DNA of 64,000 bases, taken from assembly GCF_002099425.1 (NCBI RefSeq), contig NW_018343987.1, positions 16,555,501-16,619,500 on the forward strand, written 5' to 3'. The notes under the pieces are model-generated. The model did no database searches. It was given only the letters and a program-made list of their open reading frames with translations, and had not been told where the DNA came from. Both the position numbers and the translations under genes were made by a program. This DNA comes from Phascolarctos cinereus. Its lineage: Eukaryota; Chordata; Mammalia; Diprotodontia; Phascolarctidae. The stretch's first letter is position 1. Every line of letters begins with the position of its first letter. This document shows, piece by piece, positions 1 to 10,286 of this stretch.

Positions 1-600
1 AGTTCTTCGCCACCACAAAAAATGCTACTATAAATATTTTTGTGCAAGTATGTCTTTTTCCTTTTATTTTTTAATGTCTTTGAGATAGAAATTTAGTGTT
101 GGTATTGCTGGATCAATGGTATGCACAGTTTTATAGTTCTTTGGACATAGTTCCAAATTGCTCTCCAGAATGATTGGCTCAGTTTACAAATCTATCAGCA
201 ATGCATTAGTGTTCCAATTTACCACATGCCCTCCAACATTTATCGTTTTCCTTTTCTGTCACATTACCCAATCTGATAGGTATGAGGTGGTACTTCATAC
301 CTATCAGATTGGTATGAGGTGGTACCTCAGAGTTGTTTCAACGTGCATTTCTCTAATCAATAGTGATTTAGAGCATTTTTTCATATCACTACTGATAGCT
401 TTGATTTCTTCATCTGCCTGTCCATATCCTTTGACCATTTAACAACTGGGATTTGACTCGTTTTTCTATATATTTGAGAAATGAATCCTTTATCAGAGAC
501 ATTTGTTGTAAAAATTGTTTCCCAACTTTCTGCTTAAGATGATGCAATCTTGATCCTATTTATTTATTAATGTTCCACAGACCATAAGTATCTAGTTAGA
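1..600 (-). mobile_element. L1 LINE 3' end, antisense
   Basis: The reverse complement matches the end of L1 ORF2 and the adjoining 3' region: the stretch encoding the TPIRLAN segment (compare 34,170-34,200) appears here as its complement near 262-280. The copy is cut by the window edge and carries stops in all frames. A local snap-back duplication at 270-330 is peculiar to this copy. The short open frame on the plus strand at 158-442 is the non-coding strand of the LINE. Confidence 0.8.
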
Positions 601-631
601 TGATTTCAAGTTTTATGGTATTTTTTTGAGG

Positions 632-1255
632 CATGCCCCAACTGATAAAGTGCTGAACTTGAGAAGTGATAGATAGACCTGGGTTTTAACTCTGCTTCTG
701 ACACTAGCTATGTGATTATATGTAAATCACTTAATCTTTCTGAGGCAGATCAGTTTTCTCATCTTTAAAACAGGGATAATAATACTTGCAGTACCTACCT
801 CACAGGGCATCTAGGTGGCACAGTGGACAGAGTACCTGGCGGGAGTCCTGAGTTCAAATCCAGCCTGAGATGCTTACTAGCTGCATGATCCTGGACAAGT
901 CATTTAACCCTCTTTGCCTCAGTTTCCTCATCTGTAAAATGAACTGGGGAAGGAAATGGCAAACCACACCAGTTTTTGCCAAGAAAACCTCAAATGGGGC
1001 CACAAAGTGTTGGACATGACTGAAAAAATGACTGAACAAAATGAGCTGGAGAAGGAAATGGCAAACTACTCCAGTATCTTTGCCAAGAAAACTCCAAATG
1101 GGGTCACAACGAATCAGACACAAATGAAAAATAACTGACCGACCAACCACCTACCTTATAGGGTAATTTTGAGGTTCAAATGAGATAATGCTTGAATAAT
1201 GCTTTGTGAACTTTAAAATGTTATATTAGCAGTTGTACTTTTTATTATTAACCAG
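632..1255 (+). mobile_element. MIR-family SINE split by a younger SINE
   Basis: The first part (632-807) runs from a degraded tRNA-like head through the CORE region to 'acagggataataatac'. The second part (1149-1255) resumes with 'aatgagataatgc' and the MIR tail ending in 'tattatta'. The gap is exactly the SINE at 808-1148, flanked by a 15-base duplication of MIR sequence. Confidence 0.82.
808..1148 (+). mobile_element. tRNA-headed marsupial SINE with doubled 3' module
   Basis: The head 'catctaggtggcacagtgg', the box-B-like 'gagttcaaatcc' and the CORE region are followed by two tandem copies of a roughly 95-base module (about 949-1047 and 1048-1140). Each copy begins 'gaaggaaatggcaaac' and contains 'gccaagaaaac'. 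The TSD is acctacctcacaggg (793-807) versus acctaccttataggg (1149-1163), two transitions apart. It is non-coding and was presumably moved by L1. Confidence 0.88.
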
Positions 1256-3261
1256 TCACCCAACACTACCCCTTATTCCTTGGGTATTTCCAAGATTTAT
1301 TATTTTAAAAATTCATAACTAAATTCTGGGTTAATAAATATTGCACCTATTTTTTCTCACTATCAACTACATGCACCTATGTACTTAACTCACTGGAATG
1401 CTTCTCACCCCCACTACACTCCAATCTGTCAAAAATTTTTCAAAAAGCAAACCAAAAGCTCCAAATTGTTTCAAAGCGATCCTTTTCCATCCATATCAGT
1501 TCATACTTGAGGCGGGGAGAGGAAGAGAGAAATTAGTGTGGAAGCAAAGTACTGTTCTGTCTCTCCCCCACCCTTTGCCCCCCAAGGAAATAGGGCAAAA
1601 GTATTTTAATCTGATCTGAAGTTGGAAGCATTTGGACTAATCAGGATGAGATACTTTCAGTATCTCTTTAACTATCAATTCCAAAATAATGCCTTGCTGT
1701 CCTCTCCCCAGATCTGCTCAAGGCCTCTTCCCAGAAGTGATCATTCTGAAAAGGGAAAGTAGCCCACTGAACATCCACATAAGAGAAGGAAGAAGTCTCT
1801 TTGATTACTTCAGTTAACAGAACTATTTCTTTTATTCACCTTGGACAAGCTATAAAGCAGAAGCCTTGAAGGTGGTAGTCAAAGGGACTGAATGGTTTTA
1901 GGAAAAAAAATTCTCTAGAGGTGTATAGAAAGTTAATTACAATTGTTCTTTTTGATGAAACAAATTGTTAACTATGACCTAAACACAGTCTTAACTGTGA
2001 AATATTTTCCCTTCAAGAATCCTACTAATTGTGACTGGAAGGGACTCTCACTTTGGATATTTTTCTAAGTATAAAAATCTCAGATTAGAACAGTCATAAA
2101 TTAACAAAAATTGTTTCTGGCTGGCTTGTACCTAATTTTTTGTACACAATTTTATTTGACACTAGAACAGGGCACAACTAATAATGACACATTACAAAGC
2201 ACTAGCTGATTGGTTACAAGCACAATGACACATGCTGTATGTGACTCATGCCACCTTACACAAAAACCTTCTTGGGCAGAGAGTAAAGACTGGCTTATGT
2301 GTACCTTCAGTACCACAGCTAGGACACGATGCTCAAACATTAATGACAACCTTTCAAGCCTGAGGAGTGCCTATGACTTCAACGGATGCAAATGGATAAT
2401 TTAAAACTTTTTTTAAAAACTACACAATTATTTTCAAACTGTGTATTTGACAAAAATTAGGGGGAAATTATTGCCTGCCTGTGTATTCTGACAATTTTAC
2501 TGCACTTTCGGCAATATTACTGCAAGAGGCTGTTTGTATTCATCAGACTTCACATAAGCCCTTCAAGCTATATGGAATTGCTTAGCCAAAGGAAGGTCTG
2601 TTGATTTGAAAAACCAATTTCTGGTGTCATAATTCCAAATTCTTAAGTTGGAACATCATTGCTTGGAAATACTAGTTGCTAGGTGATAAAATATTAAACA
2701 AGGAAACAATGAAATAAAGCTTAAAACTTGTCTAAAATGATTTTACCTTAATTATGGCCCTAACTAGCAGTTATGAAATAGTACTAGGTTAGTGACAGCA
2801 ATGGAAATCATGTTACACAATTTTTTCTTGCTTCTGCAAGTCAGATACAGTACACAGTTACATAGTTATATGTAGCAATATTTGTCTCTACCTTACTTTC
2901 TTAAGACACTCATACTAGTTCCAAAGGTATTAGTCCTAGTTTGACAGAGCTAAGTGAGATTTAATTTAAGATATAGTTAATAAATATTTTGAGTATTTTG
3001 CTAGGAAGATACAGAACAGCAGAAGAGGCTCTGTTATCACGGGGCTTAGTTGAGGAGACAAAAACAAAATGTGGAGTCAATTAAACAGAAAATATTTAAT
3101 AAAATTCAAGAAAGAAATAGAAGTCACAAGGCAGTACATAGTAAAATGTAAAACCTACAAATGGGCTAAAAGACGTAAGATGAACTCCTGCCACAAACAA
3201 TATCTACTCTTTTCAGCTATCTCAGGATAGTTTCTCATTCTCTTGCCTCCTCTCTGCATGT
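1256..3261. other. No gene; mostly unique sequence
   Basis: No recognisable repeat fills most of this stretch. A weak antisense L2 3'-end resemblance lies at about 2,975-3,062. The part at 2,100-2,900 is AT-rich, unique-looking and a candidate for conserved non-coding sequence. Overlapping short open frames on both strands at 2,152-2,404 have no recognisable similarity and are probably chance. Confidence 0.4.
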
Positions 3262-3510
3262 CCCAACAATAACAATAATAATAATGGCTAGCATTATATA
3301 GTGCCTATTATAGGCTAGGCACTGTGCTAAGTGATTTACAATTATTATTTTATTTGATCCACACAACAACCTTGGGGTAGGTGCTACTATTATCCTCCCT
3401 TTATAGACGAGGAAACTGAAACAAACAGAGGTTTGTCTGAGGTTGTATTTGAACTCAGGTCTTCTTGATTCCAGGCCTGGGACTATCCAAAAAGTCACCT
3501 AGATGCTCTT
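3262..3510 (-). mobile_element. MIR/CORE SINE, antisense, near full length
   Basis: It reads from 'ggctagcattatatag' through 'gaggaaactgaa' and 'gaactcaggtcttcttgatt' to 'cacctagatgctctt', which is the reverse complement of a complete MIR-type CORE-SINE including the tail. Confidence 0.85.
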
Positions 3511-3552
3511 AAAATACTCTGAGTTGCTTTGCTCTTAGAATAAAAACCAACC

Positions 3553-3652
3553 CAGGGAGGCAACATGGTACAGTGAAAATACCAATGGCTCTGGAGTCAC
3601 AGGACCTGGGTTCAAATGCCATCCTTGAAGCTGACTACTTGGTCAAGCCATA
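3553..3652 (+). mobile_element. SINE 5' portion
   Basis: The head 'gggaggcaacatggtacag', then 'tctggagtcacaggacctgg' and 'gttcaaatgcc', followed by a decayed CORE. It stops where L2-like sequence begins. Confidence 0.7.
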
Positions 3653-3654
3653 TA

Positions 3655-4265
3655 ACCCTTACATAATATCTGCTGTCTCCATGCCTTTAAATAGGTTACT
3701 TACCCCAGACTGCCTCCCCCAAGGCCTTCAATGCATGTTCTCCTCAATTCAATCTCCTAAAATCCTTTTGCTTTCTTCAAGGCTCAGCTCAAGTACTGCC
3801 TCCTACTCAGGGTCTTTCCTGTTATTTTAATTGTCAGTGTACCATCTTGTCCCCCTCTACTCCAAGCTGGGTGGCATAGTGCATAAAGCACTGGGCTTGG
3901 AGCCAGGAAGACCCAAGTTGCTTCAAATACTTAGCCATGTAATCCTGGGCAAATCATTTAACCTCTGTATGACTCAGTTTCCTTGATGGTAAAATGGGGA
4001 TAATAATGGCACCTCCCGGGGTTGTTGTGAGGATCAAAAGAGGTAATATTTGTGAAGTACTCAGCACAGTGCCCAGCACATAGTAGGTGCTTAATAAATA
4101 CTTCCTCCCCTCCTATATATGTTGTGTTTACTTATCTGTCTACAAGTTATTTTCCCCCAACAGAATGTGAATCTTTTCAGGGTAGGGCCAATTTCATTTT
4201 TGTCTTAGTATTACTAGTTTCTAACGTTATCTAGCAGGTACTTAATAAATACTTATTGAATGAAG
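3655..4265 (+). mobile_element. L2 LINE 3' end split by a SINE
   Basis: The 5' part (3,655-3,863) has the L2 stretch 'ctttcttcaaggctcagc' followed by 'tcaagtactgcctcctac'. The 3' part (4,107-4,265) has the L2 terminus 'ggtacttaataaatactt' followed by 'attgaatga'. The interruption is the SINE at 3,864-4,106. It is the non-coding end of ORF2 plus the 3' tail. Confidence 0.8.
3864..4106 (+). mobile_element. SINE with MIR-type tail inserted in L2
   Basis: The head 'aagctgggtggcatagtgc', the CORE 'taatcctgggcaaatcattt', and the tail 'gttgttgtgaggatcaaa' with 'agcacatagtaggtgcttaa'. The flanking cccctctac and cccctccta may be a weak TSD. Confidence 0.82.
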
Positions 4266-4872
4266 GAGTATTTAGAATTATAAGAGATGCCATCATAGTG
4301 GTAAACTATTAAATATTCCTGGCCTCAGGCAAATCCTCAAATATGTATCCTCACTCTATCTCAACTCTTTCCATAGGACCTTACAGCATACTGTGGATTC
4401 TTATCTAAGCAATGCAGATGAATGAACTGATAAGTGAGTCATTCCAAGCTTAACTACTGATGTGTATTATTTACACATTTTATTATGGTGTTACAACAAT
4501 ATTTATAATGCAATATGGTCACACTCCTAACACATTCGTTACACAAATACATCTAGACAGCTATTTTGATATGCAGTTATTTCCTAAAAAAGGAAAGAAA
4601 TGTGGTCTGGAAGATGGACTTCTCAATTAATTGTATTAGGAATTGAGGATGAAGCTGCAGAATCTGGGGGTGGCATTCTTTTTAACATAGGATCAAATTT
4701 AATTTCCCAGTTTTTCTGTTTTGACATGAGGATTATATACTCTCCTTTATAAAAAGATGCATTAAGATCTTTAATTAAAACAAGTTAACTGTTAACACCC
4801 TATACTATATGCTATAATGTTATATTTTGTCCAAAAATTACACTGTCCTTTGAATACAGAAAAATAAAAACT
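4266..4872. other. No gene; unique AT-rich sequence
   Basis: I recognise no repeat or exon here. There are several AT-rich runs and no long open frame. Confidence 0.4.
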
Positions 4873-5117
4873 TGCAAGGGTCCATTCATGACCTCCTTCT
4901 CACTGGTGAATGGCCCCCTTCAATAACTTCAAATTATGGTCTTCTAACCTTGAACACTTTCAGTAATAGGAAGCTCACTACCTCAGGAGCTAATCCATTC
5001 AGTTTTTGGATCACTCTAGCAGTCAAAGAAGTTCTTGTGTTTAGTCAAATCTGCCTCCTTATAATGTCTACCCATTGGTCTTCATCCTCTGATGGCACAA
5101 AGAATACACCTACATTT
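4873..5117 (-). mobile_element. L3/CR1 LINE 3' region, antisense
   Basis: 'ggaagctcactacctcagga', 'aatctgcctccttataatgt' and 'ctacccattggtcttcatcc' are the complement of the CR1/L3 3' region, which is seen in sense orientation at 52,893-53,355. The plus-strand open frame here is the non-coding strand. Confidence 0.68.
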
Positions 5118-7120
5118 CCAGCCAAGATGTCTGCCTGAATGGAGGCAATAACCCAGTTCTAACATACCCACTCAATAATGCTCAAGAATTCTAAAAATGA
5201 GCTAGTATCAGTAACTTCCTGCAATCCAAAACTTCACACAAAGTCAGTCAGAAGTCCATAGGCAATAGGAACAGGGGCTAATAGCAAAGCCAGTACCAGT
5301 TCAGGAAAATAGCTAGCAACCTTCCAGCACAGAGACATGGAGAGCCTGCCAGGCTCTGGATCTAGAGGCAGCAAAACTGCAGAACTTCCTTGAGAAAGCT
5401 CAAGGAACAACAGAAATCCATCTCATGGAATTTGAAAGTGACTAGAGTACTGTTGTGGCAGCACCCAGACTGGGACAATTCAGGACCAGAGATTCCTGAA
5501 TACTTTGTCTTGAGATACCATAGAAGGGTCTTGAAAAAGCAGCATTCTGAATCTCCATGACACAGGAAGTGGGTGGGAGGGAGCGTTTGGGTTGAACTAA
5601 TCTGGGAGGTGGATGTCAGTTCAAGAATCCAGGGTCCCAAATCAAGACCAAATAAAGCTGACAACCCCCCATAAAAAGTACAGAAGTGGGTTGAGCCTGG
5701 CCCTGGCACAAAGTCCTAATTCAGGGACCAAGGATGGAGAGATGAGTAAATTGAAAAAGACCCTGTACACTGCATAGTATTATTGTAGATGAAGAGATAT
5801 ACGTAGGAGAAAATAACTCCATAACTAGAGAGTCGAAGGAAAAAATAGATATTCCACAAGGACTACATGAGTTTCCAGAAGAAATGAAGCAAGGGAATTA
5901 AAATGAAATTAATGCAATGTAGGAAAGAACTGAAAGAGAATAACTGGCTTAGAACAGAAAGCAAATCCTAGACTCCCTGAAAATTACAACAGACCAAAAA
6001 AGAACAATGATTCCATGAAGAAAAAAGAAATATCAGAATAAAACAAAAAAATTGGGGAAAAAAACCCAAGAAAATATAAAGTATCTGCAATGGAAAACAA
6101 CTGACCTGGAGAATAGGTCAAGGAGAAAGAATTTAAGAATCACTAGATTACCTCAAAGCTATGATAAAAAAAACCTATATATTTTATTTCAACTTTTAAA
6201 AAAGCCCATATACTCTACTTCAATCATGAATGAAAACTACCTAAATCTAATGGATCCAGAGGGCAAAGTGAAGACAGAAAGAATCCACTGATCACTTCCT
6301 GAAAGGACATGCAAAATAAGAAGTCTCGGAAATGTCACAGCCAAAATCTAGCACTCCCACATCAAAGAAAAAATACTGCAAGCAGGCAGAAAGAAGTTGA
6401 CGTACCAAGGAACCAGGCAGGATCACACAAGATCTGGTAGCTTCTACTATAAAAAAGAGGAAATCTTGTAATACAATATTCTGAAAGGCAAGAGCTATGT
6501 GTTTTTACAACCAAGAATAGCAGCCTTCAAAGCTCAGTATAATCCTATAGGGGAAACAATGGATCTTTAATAGAAAAGAGGACTTTAAAGCATTCCTGAG
6601 GAAAAGACTGGAGCTAATTATGATCTATGAAATGTAAAAACAGGAGTGAAGAGAAACCCAGGAAGGTAATGTATTTGAGTAATTAGAAGAGCTGTACAAT
6701 GATGCAGTGCTAACATTCCAACAAGAGAAGGAACAAGTGTTTCCTCAGAACCTTAATAATTTCAAAGGGCACTGAAGGAGGTAAATAAGAAAAAACAGAA
6801 GGCCTGGAGGTGGATTGGTTTGGTAATGTAGAGAGGCAGAAGAAGGGAGTGAAACTTGTTATTTCTTATAATTGGGGTGTGTGAAAAGATAAGCATACAA
6901 ACATGAAATTCATAAATTACCTGAATTGGATAAAGGAGAGTGGAACAGATGCAAAAAATCATACACAGAGAGTATGGGGTAGAAATATATCAAATTCAAT
7001 AAGGAAACAAGAGGGGAAGGAGGAGAAAAAAGGGAAGATAATTCCAAGGAGGAAACCAAGCAAAACAAACTTCGGATCCCAAAGTGGGTTAGGAGTTAAA
7101 AGAAAAATAAATAAAAGAAC
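5118..7120 (+). mobile_element. Half-L1 (HAL1-like) LINE, decayed
   Basis: The element starts at an L1-type 5' end ('agccaagatg' at 5,120) and has a roughly 600-base 5' UTR and a degraded ORF1. The ORF1 RNA-binding signature TTDLENRSRRKNLRITRLP lies at about 6,098-6,154. It then passes straight into a purine-rich 3' UTR and an A-rich end near 7,100-7,118. There is no trace of endonuclease or reverse transcriptase (ORF2), as in the HAL1 group of ORF1-only L1 derivatives. ORF1 has many stops. Compare 54,562-57,472 and 17,505-19,935. Confidence 0.75.
6052..6620 (+). pseudogene. Degraded LINE ORF1 (RNA-binding protein) remnant
   Basis: The longest open piece (6,052-6,291) contains the L1 ORF1p RRM-entry motif DLENRSRR followed by KNLRI. 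Downstream, interrupted frames still match the ORF1 C-terminal domain (for example 'gatcacacaagatctggtag' around 6,421). In L1, ORF1p is a trimeric coiled-coil RNA chaperone. This copy cannot make a complete protein. Its flanks (5' UTR and purine-rich 3' UTR) place it inside the half-L1. Confidence 0.7.
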
Positions 7121-7134
7121 TGGATACTAAAGAG

Positions 7135-9165
7135 GCATACTTAATTTGATCCTTATCTCAAGAGCTATGTTATTTAATTTTGTTTTATTCTCAAAGTCTA
7201 GTCCCTTCTTTTTAAAGCTTTGTTTTTCTTTTTAAATGTTTTACTGACTCTCCTTAACATCAACGTCATTTCCCCTTCCTCAACTCAATCATTCCTTGTA
7301 ACATACATAATTATGCAAAACCAAATCAACACTTTAGTCATATCAGAAAATGCATACCTCATTCCATGCCTACAGTCCACCATTCTCTGCAAAGGGAGAA
7401 GAGGCAGGATTCACCAATTATGAATTCATATAAGTTATGACTGTTCACTGTGTAATTTACTCTCCTTAGTTTTGTTCACATAAGCATTCTCAAATTTCTC
7501 TAAATTCTTCATATTTGTCATTTTTATGGCATATACTATTATCATACCTATGATAATCCATTAATATTCACACTGTATAATTTATTCAAGTATTTCCCAA
7601 TCCATGAGCAGCCATTCTTCTTCCAGTTATTAGCTACTACAAAAAGTGCTACCATTAGGTATTTTTGTACATATTGAACCTTTTCCTCTGTCTTTGACAT
7701 CACTATGATACATGCCTCATAGTGGTATTGCTGGGTCAAACTATATATGGTTTCGTGAGTTGTTTCAGAATAATTTCAAACTGTTTTCCAAAATGGTTGG
7801 ACTAATGTACAGTGCTTTGCCAAACTAATGAGTATGAAACAGGAAACTTCAGAGTTGTTTTAATTTGCATTTCTTTTATTATTGATGATTTGGTACAAAA
7901 ATATGTTGTTGATACCATATATTCTTCTTTTGAGAACTGCCTATTCATATTCTCTGATCATTTGTTTATTGAGGAATGGTTATTTTTATTTATTTATGTC
8001 TCTTTTCTACATAGAGATTAGACAGTGAAACTTTATCAGACACCTGCTGTGAGGATCTTTCCCAAACAATTCTCTTCAAAATTTAGTTGCATTCATTTTA
8101 TTTGTGCAAAAGCTTTTCAGTTCTAGGAAACACAAACTATTAACCCTATCCCTTCTTTTATTAAGAAATCAGACCCTAGTCATATCTATAGAAGCTACTA
8201 CCTTAAATTCTCCTTTTAAAATATTCTGTGATCTTTTATATTTAGGTTGTGTATCCATTTGGAGCATATTATGGAATAAGATGTGAGAACAAAATTAAGT
8301 TCTGACAAATTTTACCCAGAAGTCTTTGTTGAATAAGAAGTCCTCACTCAAGTAGTTAGTATCCTCAGGCCTACTGAACATTAGGATACTACTACTGCTG
8401 GTTCTTCCTCACCTAATCTGATCTAATAATAAACTTAAAAAAACCCCAGCTTGATCAATATAGCACTAAAATATAAATTAATTTAGTTATTTTATTACAC
8501 TGGTGTGGCCCAAACATAAACCGTGAATCTCTTTCCAGTTACATCAGTCTTCTGAAAAAAAGTTTCATAGTTGTATTCATTTCACTACTGGGTGGGTCTT
8601 GATAGGCTGACTCCCAGATATTTTATGCATTTTATAAATGTCTTGTTTTGAATTTCTTTTCTTATCTCTGTTTGCTGGGTTTCATGAGCAATATATAGAC
8701 AGAGTGACAATTTTTATTGGGCATCTTTTATATCCTACTTATTGAAGTTACTGTTTTGATTTTTTTTTGTCAACTTTCTAGGACTGTATAAATAAGCCAT
8801 CAGATCAACTTCAAATATAGATAATTTTACCTCTTCTTTGCCTGTGCTTTTCCTCTCAATTTGCTTTCACCTATTATGCAGTAACTATATTGGTGAAGTA
8901 AAGTAAGGAAGGCTTGAGGTTCACTTCTGACACATATTAGTCATTTAAGCCCTCCACTGTCCTGGGCAAAGCTCTAAAACTCTGAACTGTAGAGTAGATG
9001 CAAATCTTCATTGGTAGAGGGAGTCTCCCATACCAATGAAATCACACCTCCCCCATAAATGCAACAGCTAAAAGTGGTGTAATGATATTAAATAATAGCA
9101 GTGATAAAGGACTGCCCTAATCTTATTGGAAAAGCTACTAGTGTCTCTTTTTCTCACCACTGGAA
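7135..9165 (-). mobile_element. L1 LINE 3' half, antisense, interrupted by a SINE
   Basis: Read in reverse, it covers the L1 3' UTR (about 7,135-7,550) and then ORF2 C-terminal sequence. Examples are 'tatttttgtacatattgaac' near 7,660 and 'tggtattgctgggtcaaac' near 7,724. L1 resumes at about 9,064-9,165 after the SINE at 8,893-9,063. ORF2 is heavily broken. Confidence 0.8.
8893..9063 (+). mobile_element. SINE with 'light-tail' module, 5'-degraded
   Basis: 'cttctgacacatattagtc', 'ctctgaactgtagagtagat', 'cattggtagagggagtctc' and 'ataccaatgaaatcacac' match the SINE tail also seen at 26,363-26,612 and 58,498-58,648. Confidence 0.72.
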
Positions 9166-9420
9166 CAGCATTAAAAAAAAATTTCCTTTAGGCTTTACTG
9201 GCTTAAAACAGCAATAAGAATTTTGTAACACCCCATATTAGGGATAAACATGCCCTTGAGCTTCAAATATGTTGCTTTTTACTAGTCTGTTCCTCTCATA
9301 AGTTTCTTCCTCCCCCTCCTCAAATGATCAAATTTTTTTAAAAAGCCCTCAATACTTACATGTGTAATCTGACAAAACAAATTCCTACATTGGCCATATC
9401 TGAAAATGCTACCTCTCTGA

Positions 9421-9660
9421 TAGGAGGCAGCAAGGTGGCACCATGGATAGATAGAATGCTAGGCCAGGAAGATCCAAGTTTAAATTTGGCCTCAGAGAGT
9501 TAGCACCTGTGTGATCCTGGGCAAATCACTTAAGTTTCCCCTCCTGTAAAATGGGGATACCTCCTAGGACGGCTGTGAAATCAGATGAGATTAATAATTG
9601 TAAAGTGCTTAGCATAGTGTTTGGCCCATTGCAGGCCATTATTATATTGTTATATTTCAT
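9421..9660 (+). mobile_element. SINE inserted in antisense L1
   Basis: Head 'ggaggcagcaaggtggcacc', CORE 'gtgtgatcctgggcaaatc' and tail 'gtaaagtgcttagcatagtg'. L1 3'-UTR sequence continues on both sides. Confidence 0.82.
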
Positions 9661-10122
9661 CTTCAGTCTATTATGGATTAGAATTCTATTACTGTATTGA
9701 TTAGAATTCTCAGATCTTTCCAAGTTGTTTTTCTCTACAGTGTTGTTATCATGGCATAAACTGTTCTCCTGATTCTGCTCACTTCACTCTGCATCAATTC
9801 ACAGAAGTCTTTCCAGTTTCCTATGAAACTATTCCAGTCATATTCATAAGGTACAATTTGTTTAGCTGTTCCTCAATAGGATGACATTTCTTAGTTTCCA
9901 ACTTTTAGATACCATGGTAAGAGATAATATTAATATTTTTGTAGGTATAAATCCTTTTCCTCTTTCTTTGACTTCTTTTAGGCAAAGGTCTAGTAGCAGT
10001 ATAGCTTGGTCAAATGTACATTTTAGTAATATTATTTTTTGACATAGTTCTAAATTGCTATCCAGAATTCAATTCAATGTGAATACCATTCACAGCTTCA
10101 CCAACAGCACACATGTATATTG

Positions 10123-10286
10123 TTTTTTTTTTTTAATTTTAATATTTTTGCTTTTAGGCAATTGGGGTTAAGTGACTTGCCCAGGGTCACACAGCTAGTA
10201 AGTGTTTGGTCTGAGGCCGGATTTGAACTCAGGTCCTCCTGACTTCAGGGCTGGTGCTCTATCTATTGTGCCACCTAGCTGCCCCT
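10123..10286 (-). mobile_element. SINE (WSINE1/Mar1-like), antisense, with TSD
   Basis: A T-rich tail is followed by 'caattggggttaagtgactt', 'cacacagctagtaagtg', 'atttgaactcaggtcctcc' and 'gccacctagctgcccc'. The TSD is catgtatattg (10,112-10,122) and catgtacattg (10,287-10,297). It is one of the better-preserved SINEs here and is nested in the L1. Confidence 0.9.

Noticed and set aside
2152-2404. Opposed frames on both strands as a possible exon
   Set aside because: Overlapping antisense frames with no domain, no conservation evidence and no flanking exons.
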